Source of the DNA: Pseudanabaena sp. UBA1465 | GTDB lineage: Bacteria > Cyanobacteriota > Cyanobacteriia > Pseudanabaenales > Pseudanabaenaceae | Direction: 5' to 3' | Assembly (NCBI GenBank): GCA_002325645.1 | Contig: DCSN01000063.1 | Coordinates: forward strand, 1-9,089 | Length of the DNA: 9,089 nt | Notes under the pieces: generated by a model | What the model saw: the letters and a program-made list of their open reading frames with translations, nothing else | Databases searched by the model: none | What the model was told of the DNA's origin: nothing | Translations under genes and position numbers: made by a program | Shown here: piece after piece, positions 1-6,446 of the stretch | How positions within the stretch are numbered: position 1 is the first letter of the stretch | Layout of the letters: every line of letters begins with the position of its first letter

Positions 1-50
1 GCGATCGTTGGTTCGGCAAGGACGGGGACATGATGAAACTGAGCAGTCAT
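1..50 (-). CDS. rsmH: RsmH N-terminus (16S rRNA m4C1402 methyltransferase), partial
   Basis: An open minus-strand frame begins with ATG at 50-48 and is still open at the window edge. It encodes MTAQFHHVPVLAEPTI, 16 residues. The pattern F-x-H-x-P-V-L close to the start is typical of RsmH (MraW), the S-adenosylmethionine-dependent enzyme that methylates N4 of cytosine 1402 in 16S rRNA. The catalytic domain lies outside the window, so the call rests on this short N-terminus alone. In-frame codons upstream are open back to a TAA at 98-96 but hold no other ATG. There is no clear Shine-Dalgarno sequence, which is not rare in cyanobacteria. The gene lies downstream of trpS on the same strand, with the large hairpin at 111-213 between them, so it may have its own promoter. 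The alternative is a chance open frame; a competing plus-strand frame ends at 63-65. Confidence 0.5.
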   Translation of the reverse strand, partial: MTAQFHHVPVLAEPTI

Positions 51-110
51 ATTTTTGAGATTTAGCTGAATCGAATTTTTTTTGGCGAATCTTTCTTAGT
101 GGCTTGTAGC

Positions 111-213
111 TACTACTCCCTTCCCACCCAAAGAATAGGCGTTACAAAGTGAATAATTAGGCGTGCGCGGCGAGATCGCGCACGCCTAATTATTCACTGG
201 GAAGGGAGTAGTA
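111..213 (-). terminator. Long nested hairpin after trpS
   Basis: Two perfect inverted repeats are nested. The outer arms are 111-126 and 198-213 (16 bp, TACTACTCCCTTCCCA and its complement). The inner arms are 149-169 and 177-197 (21 bp) around a 7-nt loop, GCGAGAT. On the 3' side the arms abut at 197/198, while on the 5' side 22 nt (127-148) separate them, giving one stem of about 37 bp with a one-sided bulge. The structure starts 4 nt past the trpS stop codon. No T-run follows on the minus strand, so it is not a textbook intrinsic terminator. It may end the trpS transcript, protect its 3' end, or both. The structure is read directly; the role is inferred from position. Confidence 0.7.
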
Positions 214-217
214 ATAC

Positions 218-1216
218 TTACAGAGGTGGTAAATAGCCCATTGCATCTTTGACAGCATTTAAAGTTTTAAAAGCAGTTTCAGAGGCTCTTTCGCGACCTT
301 CTTTTAATACGCGATCGAGATATCCAGACTCTTTTATCACTTCATCATACTTAGTTTGAATTGGCTCAAGATGCGCGATCGCAGCATCAGTTAATACAGT
401 CTTAAAATCGCCCCAGCCGCGCCATGTCGCCGCCTCAGCTTGCACCTGCTCCTTAGTTTTATTCGCAAAAATCGCGTATAGACCAAGTAAATTATTCGCT
501 TCAGGGCGATCGCTGTCATCAAAGGCTAACTCGCGCACCGCATCGGTTTTGCACTTCTTGATTTTCTTAGTAATCTCATCGGGCTTATCGAGCAAATGAA
601 TCCGACTCATTTCTGAAGGATCGGACTTCGACATTTTCTTTGTGCCATCGGTGAGACTCATCACCCGCGCTCCTTCTTTGCGAATTAAGGGATTCGGCAC
701 TTTCAAAACTGGTGCAAATTGATCGTTAAATCGACCCGCCACATCTCGCGTTAATTCCAAATGTTGCTTCTGATCTTCACCAACAGGAACTAGATCCGCT
801 TGATATAACAAAATATCTGCCGCCATTAATACGGGATAGTCCAATAGACCCACACCCACATTTTCGCCTTGTTTAACAGCCTTCTCTTTAAATTGGATCA
901 TTCGCTCTAACCAATTTAGCGGCGTGATGCAATTGAGTAGCCATGTGAGTTCGGCATGGGCGGACACATGGGACTGCACAAAAATCGTGGAAATGCTTGG
1001 GTCAATGCCACAGGCGATATATAGCGCTGCAATATCGCGAGTATTGCTGGCTAAGGTTTTAGGGTCGTGAGGGACGGTAATCGCGTGCAGATCGACCACA
1101 CAGAAGAAGTTTTCGTAATCAGCCTGAGTTTCTACCCAGTTGCGAATTGCCCCCAAATAATTGCCAATATGTAAATTGCCAGTTGGTTGTACGCCAGATA
1201 GAACTCGTTTTTGCAT
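218..1216 (-). CDS. trpS: Tryptophanyl-tRNA synthetase
   Basis: This is the cytoplasmic class Ic aminoacyl-tRNA synthetase that activates tryptophan with ATP and charges tRNA-Trp. The 332-residue length is normal for bacterial TrpRS. The Rossmann-fold signature HIGN is at residues 16-19, inside PTGNLHIGNYLG. The KMSKS loop is intact at 194-198. The segment YPVLMAADILLY (127-138) holds Asp134, which by comparison with Bacillus TrpRS should recognise the indole nitrogen. GEDQKQHLELTRD at 146-158 is the other family hallmark. The ATG at 1216-1214 puts HIGN at the usual distance from the N-terminus; no Shine-Dalgarno sequence is apparent. It starts 10 nt after the stop of the secreted-protein gene upstream, which suggests cotranscription, and ends at a large hairpin. 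Nothing in the coding sequence looks damaged. Confidence 0.98.
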   Translation of the reverse strand: MQKRVLSGVQPTGNLHIGNYLGAIRNWVETQADYENFFCVVDLHAITVPHDPKTLASNTRDIAALYIACGIDPSISTIFVQSHVSAHAELTWLLNCITPLNWLERMIQFKEKAVKQGENVGVGLLDYPVLMAADILLYQADLVPVGEDQKQHLELTRDVAGRFNDQFAPVLKVPNPLIRKEGARVMSLTDGTKKMSKSDPSEMSRIHLLDKPDEITKKIKKCKTDAVRELAFDDSDRPEANNLLGLYAIFANKTKEQVQAEAATWRGWGDFKTVLTDAAIAHLEPIQTKYDEVIKESGYLDRVLKEGRERASETAFKTLNAVKDAMGYLPPL

Positions 1217-1226
1217 GGAAAGTGAT

Positions 1227-1895
1227 TTAGATATTTAAATTACAGGTCGATAATGTATTGATCGGAATTGGGGCAGGAAAAATAATGGTGCGACAAAATG
1301 GCAAACTTACTTTTCCTAAGTCCTGTTCAAAAGCCTTTGGTATTGTACCAATTAGCGTTTCGACTATGCTTTTGCGTGGATCGGATGGCGCGATCTGATA
1401 GATTACGCTCACCGCATCATCGGGGAACCATGCTCTGACTAGGGTTAATAGCTCTGTGGTCGTTAAGGCGCGATCGCGATTATCAGGAGTTAGTCTAATA
1501 CCCACAAGGCGATCGCTTTCAAAATAAATATCTGCGGTGAATCCGCGTACATAGATTAGCTGGCGATCGGGCAAAGCATACAAACCTTCGCCCCCTGGTT
1601 GCAATTTATGGACTGTAAATTCATTACGACGAATTGTGGATATGGCCGCCCAATTATTATCTTTGGCATATTCAAAAAACTGCTCCTCCAACATCCCAAG
1701 ATGCAAGGTGGTGGGCTGTAATGGTGGACGCGCCCTTGTTTGCAAGCTTGGTAATGTCCGCACAGTGCCTAGTTTTTGATCATCTGCTTCTGTGGATTGC
1801 GCTGCATGGGGGTAGGCGATCGCACTGAAAAATATTGCGGCGATCGCCACAAAAATATCAAAAATATATTTATAAAGATTATTTTTAATCGCCAT
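1227..1895 (-). CDS. Secreted hypothetical protein
   Basis: I do not recognise the family. From the ATG at 1895-1893 the product is 222 residues. It begins with a short basic stretch (MAIKNNLYKY) and a hydrophobic segment at about 11-28 that reads as a signal peptide, with a possible A-I-A cleavage site at 25-27; a membrane anchor is the alternative. The mature part has a polar, proline-rich stretch (about 40-62), then an alpha/beta-looking region with Y-V-R-G-F-T-A-D-I-Y-F near the middle, and only two cysteines near the C-terminus. I chose this ATG because AGG (1906-1904) lies 8 nt upstream. A GTG at 1913-1911 would add six residues ahead of the signal. It is followed after 10 nt by trpS and is probably the first gene of that transcript; no functional link to tRNA charging is evident. 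Confidence 0.75.
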   Translation of the reverse strand: MAIKNNLYKYIFDIFVAIAAIFFSAIAYPHAAQSTEADDQKLGTVRTLPSLQTRARPPLQPTTLHLGMLEEQFFEYAKDNNWAAISTIRRNEFTVHKLQPGGEGLYALPDRQLIYVRGFTADIYFESDRLVGIRLTPDNRDRALTTTELLTLVRAWFPDDAVSVIYQIAPSDPRKSIVETLIGTIPKAFEQDLGKVSLPFCRTIIFPAPIPINTLSTCNLNI

Positions 1896-2103
1896 ATGTT
1901 TAACCTGCACCACATCACTAATGGCAAAATTAATGGCAAAGCTTTAATCTACACCTTCTTACCTTAGCAAAAATTCTTGTTTGTCGGGGCTAAAATAAAT
2001 TACACGCGGAAAACTTAAACCCGTTGAAACAGGTCGATTGGTTGTGAATCCACCGTGCTAACCTTATAGCAAAATTTTCAATCTGCTGACATCTTGATAA
2101 CCG
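1896..2103. promoter_or_regulatory. Divergent intergenic region with candidate promoter
   Basis: This is the shared upstream region of the minus-strand pair (secreted protein, trpS) and the plus-strand DUF1574-type gene, so promoters for both should lie here. On the plus strand the best match I see is TTGTGA at 2042-2047 and TATAGC at 2065-2070 with a 17-nt spacer, about 35 nt before the ATG at 2104. Each box matches the sigma-70 consensus at only four or five of six bases. No convincing minus-strand promoter was found. No Shine-Dalgarno sequence precedes 2104. No hairpin, tRNA or small ORF of note was seen. Confidence 0.3.
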
Positions 2104-4044
2104 ATGGAAATAACTTCCTTAGATGCGAACCCCATAGCCACCGACACAAGCCCAGATATTTTACCAGAGAGCTTGTTGGGTCTGAAACTTTCGCATACTA
2201 AGCAGAAGGGGGACTGTCTATATATTTATAGTCAGGATCGGGATGTGGAATGTGCTACTAAAATTTTAGAGGCGATCGCGCCGAGTACACAGGATCTGGA
2301 AAGCTCAGTATTATGCGCTGAAGGAATTCGTCGCCTCAAGTTGCAAGGGCAAGCATGGGCTTTAGGGGTGGAGTTACCGATCGCCCCATCTGCGATTATT
2401 GCCGCCGAACTGATCGCCGCCTTGCTCACCAACTTTCGCCAAGATCAAAAATTAGCGCCCACTAAGCTCAAATTACTATTACAAAATAATTGCCTTAACC
2501 TGCTCTGTGAAACGCGCACCGCGATTTTACAGGCGGAGATGGTAATTCCCATGTTAAACACCCTGCGAACGGTCAGATCTGCGGAATACTTTCAAGCCGT
2601 GACAGTTTCCAATCGCGTCATTGGTCAGAAAAAACCGAATTGGTCTTTTGAGATCGATCTGTTAGCGATCGGTGTGCAGAGCCCCAACACTGAAATATCT
2701 GCCCCCCCTGAGAAAGTGGAACAGGAAGCGATCGCCATCCTCAGTCCAGAGGATTTTGAGCTTAGTCCTTGGCAGAAGTTAATTACCGATGCTGGTCATA
2801 CCTGTAAACAAGTTGGGCAATTAATCGGGCAAACTTCGCCGCAAATCCCTTCAGTAGCGATTTGTGTGACCAGTTTCGCGATCGGGATTGGCGCATCTGT
2901 AGCGATCGATCGCGCTCTCAATCATTACGCTCGACCTCAAGAGCAAACCAAGCTAGTAATTGCCAATCCTAAAATTAACCTGCAAGAAAATCCGCCTGAA
3001 AAGGGAATTACCAATAAACCTGCGCTTAATTTTAATATTGCTTTATTTAATGAAAAATTAGCCCTCCTCGATTGGCAAATTACGAATAAGCGGCGATCGC
3101 CCGATGTTTTAATTTTCGGCAGTTCCAGAGCCTTGCGGGGCATAGAACCAAATATTTTAGAAAAAGCATTAATCACCAAAGGCTACAAAGGAGCTAGTGT
3201 TTTTAATCTTGGTATTGATGGGGCAACCGCAAAGGTGGTCAATCTGCAACTTACCCAAATCCTTTCCCAACCCCAACTCCCTAAAATGATTATTTGGGCT
3301 GATGGGCTGAGGGCTTTTAATAGCAGTCGTAGCGACCTTACCTACGATGAAATCACCGCATCCACAGGCTATAAGCAATTGCAGGACACCCCAAAAAATA
3401 ATGGGATTACGCCCGATGCTCCATCACCAAACATGGCAACCCAACCGCCAAATCCGATCGCCAAAGCCCTCGATCTAGTTTTCGCCACCTCAGCGAAACG
3501 CCAAGAAGTCAGGACGGCGGTGGTCAAAAACTTTGATCGCCATACCCATCTGCTCAGCAATAGCGAAGCCTTGATTGCCGCCACCATGCCCAGTACTGCC
3601 ACCGCCCTTGACTCTAAGGGATTTGTCGCCTTCGATGTCACCTTTGATCCCAATACCTATTTCCAAAAATATCCTCAAGTCCCTGGAGATTACGATCTCG
3701 ACTACCGCAATTTTGAGACCAGTGGTTCCCAGTTTGACGCTTTTGCCAATGTGGTGGATTTCTGTCGCCGCAACAATATCGAGCTTTTGATGGTGAATAT
3801 GCCCTTACATAACACCTACCTCGACGCGATTCGCCTCCGCTATGAAACAACATTTAATCGCCGTATGGAAGAATTAGCGCTCCGTGAAGGCTTCACCTAT
3901 CTTGATATTTCCCAATCTATGACCACGCAAGCGGAACTTTTTTCTGACCCTAGTCACTTAAATCAAAAAGGGGCGATCGCGATCGCGCAAATGTTAGCCC
4001 AAAATCCCAAAATCCCTTGGCAAGCCCTGAAAAAGAATCCGTAA
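2104..4044 (+). CDS. DUF1574-type SGNH-like membrane protein
   Basis: This is a 646-residue protein with three parts. Residues 1-240 form a soluble, mixed alpha/beta region with no motif I can name. Residues about 248-268 (VAICVTSFAIGIGASVAI) form a single likely membrane segment. Residues about 305-646 form an SGNH/GDSL-hydrolase-like domain of the DUF1574 type found in many cyanobacteria. The block I equivalent is LIFGSSRALRG (336-346), with Ser341 in the nucleophile position. NLGIDGATA (368-376) suits block II. DPSHLNQKG (615-623) supplies the Asp/His of block V, with Asp615 and His618. A low-complexity, proline-rich insert sits at about 427-452. I do not see a clean block III G-x-N-D. The topology and any substrate (for example an acylated cell-surface glycan) are unknown. 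It has its own upstream region and ends 2 nt before a strong hairpin, so it is probably monocistronic. The domain call is fairly sure, the function is not. Confidence 0.8.
   Translation: MEITSLDANPIATDTSPDILPESLLGLKLSHTKQKGDCLYIYSQDRDVECATKILEAIAPSTQDLESSVLCAEGIRRLKLQGQAWALGVELPIAPSAIIAAELIAALLTNFRQDQKLAPTKLKLLLQNNCLNLLCETRTAILQAEMVIPMLNTLRTVRSAEYFQAVTVSNRVIGQKKPNWSFEIDLLAIGVQSPNTEISAPPEKVEQEAIAILSPEDFELSPWQKLITDAGHTCKQVGQLIGQTSPQIPSVAICVTSFAIGIGASVAIDRALNHYARPQEQTKLVIANPKINLQENPPEKGITNKPALNFNIALFNEKLALLDWQITNKRRSPDVLIFGSSRALRGIEPNILEKALITKGYKGASVFNLGIDGATAKVVNLQLTQILSQPQLPKMIIWADGLRAFNSSRSDLTYDEITASTGYKQLQDTPKNNGITPDAPSPNMATQPPNPIAKALDLVFATSAKRQEVRTAVVKNFDRHTHLLSNSEALIAATMPSTATALDSKGFVAFDVTFDPNTYFQKYPQVPGDYDLDYRNFETSGSQFDAFANVVDFCRRNNIELLMVNMPLHNTYLDAIRLRYETTFNRRMEELALREGFTYLDISQSMTTQAELFSDPSHLNQKGAIAIAQMLAQNPKIPWQALKKNP
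3973..3986. repeat. Overlapping HIP1 palindromes
   Basis: Two copies of the cyanobacterial HIP1 octamer GCGATCGC overlap by two bases (3973-3980 and 3979-3986) inside the 3' end of the DUF1574-type gene, where they encode part of A-I-A-I-A. By eye, further copies start at 375, 506, 1470, 1509, 1816, 1840, 2272, 2728 and 3093. HIP1 abundance is a known trait of many cyanobacterial genomes and is the main clue to the host. Confidence 0.9.
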
Positions 4045-4046
4045 AC

Positions 4047-4085
4047 GTCAACAATTAGGGGCGCTTTGCGCCCCTAATTGTTGAC
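4047..4085 (+). terminator. Perfect 18-bp hairpin after the DUF1574 gene
   Basis: The arms 4047-4064 and 4068-4085 are perfect complements (18 bp) around TTT, giving the central core GCGC-TTT-GCGC. The stem begins 2 nt after the TAA stop. What follows is ATTTATG, not a run of T, so this is a strong RNA hairpin without the usual U-tract. It is the likely 3' end, or 3' stabiliser, of the DUF1574 transcript and insulates pilB from it. The stem resembles the inner stem of the trpS hairpin. Confidence 0.75.
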
Positions 4086-4360
4086 ATTTATGCAGAAAAT
4101 CGACATTTTGTAAAAACTAGGAAATAGTTATGTTATTTTTGCCCCATTATAGTTATGTAAACGGCTATGATCGGCTTACATCGCTTTACGATCAATCAAA
4201 ATAGAGCAGTTTATTGCAATATTTCTTTACGATACTCAACAGATAAATATTAAATAAATATCTAGAGAAGTATCCTAATAAATATCCCAATAAATATTTA
4301 AAATTCTAGGCGATCGTAAACTAATTACTCGGGTAATGAAATCTTAGGAACTCTTGGGCT
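4086..4360 (+). promoter_or_regulatory. pilB upstream region
   Basis: This AT-rich gap of 275 nt should hold the pilB promoter and leader. A weak sigma-70-like pair is TTGTAA (4108-4113) and TGTTAT (4131-4136) with a 17-nt spacer. The dyad ATGTAA-N15-TTACAT spans 4155-4181. CTTTACGAT occurs at 4184-4192 and 4225-4233, and the octamer recurs inverted within GATCGTAAA at 4312-4320. Four ATAAATATY repeats lie at 4243-4298. A short dyad, ATTAC-TCGG-GTAAT, is at 4324-4337. AGGAA at 4346-4350 lies 10 nt before the ATG and is the probable ribosome binding site. None of these boxes matches a regulator site that I can name. No ORF of note was seen. Confidence 0.4.
4243..4298 (+). repeat. Four phased ATAAATATY repeats
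   Basis: The 9-mer ATAAATATT/C occurs at 4243-4251, 4254-4262, 4278-4286 and 4290-4298. Start-to-start distances are 11, 24 and 12 nt, close to one, two and one helical turns, so all copies would face roughly the same side of the DNA. The cluster ends 62 nt before the pilB start codon. It could be a multi-site operator or an intrinsically bent element. Chance is possible in such AT-rich DNA, but the exact 9-base identity and the spacing argue against it. Confidence 0.6.
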
Positions 4361-6373
4361 ATGAATACATCAGATCAAGCACCAAACACCGCCGTCAGCC
4401 GCAATAAAACTAAAGCTCTTGCCAAACGAGGAGGTCGCACCCCCTTTGAGAGCAAACTAATTCAAGCAGGACACGCCACCTCAGACCAGTTCGATCGCGC
4501 TGTCAAAGATAGCCAAGAACAAAACGTTCCATTTCTAAGTGTCCTAGAACAAATCTTAGGTCAGCAACTCGCCCCAGACATTACCCGCTATTACAAGCGT
4601 CAACAACTCTTTGAGCTGCGTGTCCTTTACGGCATCGAACCGATCGATCCCGATGTCGAAATTGATAAGTTTGATATTCCCACCCTCAGCGCCTTACTCG
4701 ACTCCAATATCATCCCTATTGCCACCTGTCGGGATTGCGAAATACTCCCCCTAGCCAAAACTGACACGACGATCACCATTGCCCTAGTCGCGCCCGATAG
4801 TTATAAAGTCCAAAACGAGATCGCTCGCGTCCTCAAAAATATTACCGTCATTAAGCGAGTCATCTCCCGAGAGGATTTTCATCGTGTTTTTGACAATATT
4901 GTGCAATTCCAAGTCACCAAAAGTTCTAAAGCCGAAGGAGCAATTAGTGATGAAGATCTTCAGGTCAAAGATGATGTCTTCAGTGAAGATATGTCGGCTG
5001 CCGATGAAGGTGACGAACTCATGGTTGGCGGCGAAAATTCCGCCCCAATCATTAGCCTTGTCGATAAAATCCTCGTTAAAGCACTCAAAGAAGGCTGTTC
5101 GGATATTCACGTCGAGCCACAGGAAAAAGACCTCTGTATCCGTCTGCGTAAGGATGGGGTATTGCGTGAATACTTCTTTTTGAGTGAAAATAAGCGTCTA
5201 CCCAAGAATATTATCAACGCTGTAATTTCACGATTTAAGATTATCTCTAACCTCAACATCGCCGAAAAACGAGTTCCTCAAGATGGTAAGCTCAAGCGGA
5301 ATTTCCAAGGTCGGCGCGTAGACTTCCGCGTTAATACCTGCCCCACCCAAAATGGGGAAAAAGTAGTTTTACGGATTCTCGATAACTCCAATACCCAACT
5401 TGGTCTTAATAAACTAATCAGCGATCCTGAAAGTTTAGCGCTGATGCAAAGCTTTGCTCAACGTCCCTACGGTCTGATTCTAGTTACAGGGCCCACAGGC
5501 TCAGGTAAAACCACCACCCTATACTCAACCCTCGCAGAATGTAACGATCCAGGTATCAATATTAGTACGGCTGAAGATCCCGTTGAATATAACCTCCCTG
5601 GTCTAACCCAATGCCAAGTACTGCGCGAAAAAGGGATGACCTTTGCCAGTATTCTCCGCGCCTTCCTGCGCCAAGATCCTGACGTAATCCTTGTGGGTGA
5701 AACCCGTGACGCAGAAACCGCTAAAACCGCGATCGAGGCCGCGCTAACGGGTCACTTAGTTCTCACCACATTGCACACCAACGATGCACCCAGTTGTATC
5801 GCCCGCCTAGAAGAAATGGGCGTAGAACCATTCATGGCAAGCACGGCAATTATTGGGGTACTAGCTCAGCGCTTACTACGTCGGGTTTGCGATAACTGCC
5901 GCATCCCCTATAATCCTAGTCAAGAAGAGCTCGATCGCTTTGGCTTACCGAGTACCGATCTCGAAAAAACCTTCTATCGGGCTAACATTGTCAACCGTGA
6001 AGCCATGCTCCCTGGACAAAGGGTATGTCCAAAATGTAATGGCTCAGGTTACAAGGGTCGAGCAGGGGTCTATGAGATCATGAAAATGACCGAACGCCTG
6101 CAAAGTGCGATCAATAAAGGTGCAACCACTGAAGTGATCAAAGAAATTGCTGTGCAAGAAGGCATGAAAACCCTGATGGCCTATGCTTTCCAACTCGTAA
6201 GAGAAGGCGCAACCACCTTAGATGAGGTACTGCGAGTCGTATATACCGATAAGGGTCGAGAAGCGGAGGAACGCGCTCGACGAGGCAAAGGACTGGAATG
6301 TGACAACTGTGATGCGATGCTCACCCCTGAAACCATCGAATGTCCGTACTGCACCACACTTAGAACTTTCTAA
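4361..6373 (+). CDS. pilB: Type IV pilus extension ATPase PilB
   Basis: PilB is the cytoplasmic hexameric ATPase that powers pilin addition at the PilC platform. The 670-residue protein has an N-terminal MshEN/T2SSE_N-like region (about 25-185), an acidic linker (about 186-222) rich in Asp and Glu, and a GspE-type core. Walker A GPTGSGKT is at 377-384, the Asp box around TAEDPVEY at 403-410, Walker B DVILVGE at 441-447 with Glu447, and the His box TTLHTNDA at 469-476. The zinc-binding tetracysteine set is C510/C513 and C556/C559. A second CxxC pair set, C647/C650 and C661/C664, forms a C-terminal zinc-ribbon-like tail. In Synechocystis the PilB1 C-terminus is reported to bind Hfq, so this tail may have that role here. 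AGGAA lies 10 nt before the ATG. The TAA stop is part of a downstream hairpin. All catalytic motifs are intact. Confidence 0.97.
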   Translation: MNTSDQAPNTAVSRNKTKALAKRGGRTPFESKLIQAGHATSDQFDRAVKDSQEQNVPFLSVLEQILGQQLAPDITRYYKRQQLFELRVLYGIEPIDPDVEIDKFDIPTLSALLDSNIIPIATCRDCEILPLAKTDTTITIALVAPDSYKVQNEIARVLKNITVIKRVISREDFHRVFDNIVQFQVTKSSKAEGAISDEDLQVKDDVFSEDMSAADEGDELMVGGENSAPIISLVDKILVKALKEGCSDIHVEPQEKDLCIRLRKDGVLREYFFLSENKRLPKNIINAVISRFKIISNLNIAEKRVPQDGKLKRNFQGRRVDFRVNTCPTQNGEKVVLRILDNSNTQLGLNKLISDPESLALMQSFAQRPYGLILVTGPTGSGKTTTLYSTLAECNDPGINISTAEDPVEYNLPGLTQCQVLREKGMTFASILRAFLRQDPDVILVGETRDAETAKTAIEAALTGHLVLTTLHTNDAPSCIARLEEMGVEPFMASTAIIGVLAQRLLRRVCDNCRIPYNPSQEELDRFGLPSTDLEKTFYRANIVNREAMLPGQRVCPKCNGSGYKGRAGVYEIMKMTERLQSAINKGATTEVIKEIAVQEGMKTLMAYAFQLVREGATTLDEVLRVVYTDKGREAEERARRGKGLECDNCDAMLTPETIECPYCTTLRTF

Positions 6374-6413
6374 ATTTCAATGGGCGACGCTTTGCGCCGC
6401 CCATTGAAATTTA
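6371..6413 (+). terminator. Hairpin containing the pilB stop codon
   Basis: The arms 6371-6386 and 6398-6413 pair perfectly for 16 bp. After an A-C mismatch (6387/6397), three more pairs close a TTT loop, giving the core CGC-TTT-GCG. The first three bases of the stem are the pilB TAA stop codon, so a terminating ribosome would cover the 5' arm. No T-run follows. Possible roles are partial termination, or 3'-end protection that lowers pilT-pilC expression relative to pilB. Confidence 0.65.
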
Positions 6414-6446
6414 ATGTTTATATCTCTATGCGCTTAGTTCAGGTGT

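Noticed and set aside
3..65. Plus-strand open frame ending DGDMMKLSSHIFEI, a possible C-terminus of a gene entering from the left
   Set aside because: It overlaps the minus-strand frame that fits the RsmH N-terminus, and the peptide matches no family that I can name. The two are unlikely to be both real.
1634..1967. Two short plus-strand frames opposite the secreted-protein gene
   Set aside because: They are antisense to a longer frame with a signal peptide and a ribosome binding site, and the translations are low in recognisable features.
4081..4110. Perfect TTGACA at 4081-4086 as a pilB promoter -35 box
   Set aside because: It lies in the 3' arm of the hairpin and no -10-like hexamer follows at 16-18 nt.
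4243..4298. CRISPR-like array before pilB
   Set aside because: The repeats are only 9 bp and the spacers 2-15 bp, far too short for CRISPR, with no cas genes nearby.
4784..5110. Minus-strand 108-codon frame inside pilB
   Set aside because: It lies wholly within the well-supported pilB coding sequence and its translation looks like a shadow frame.
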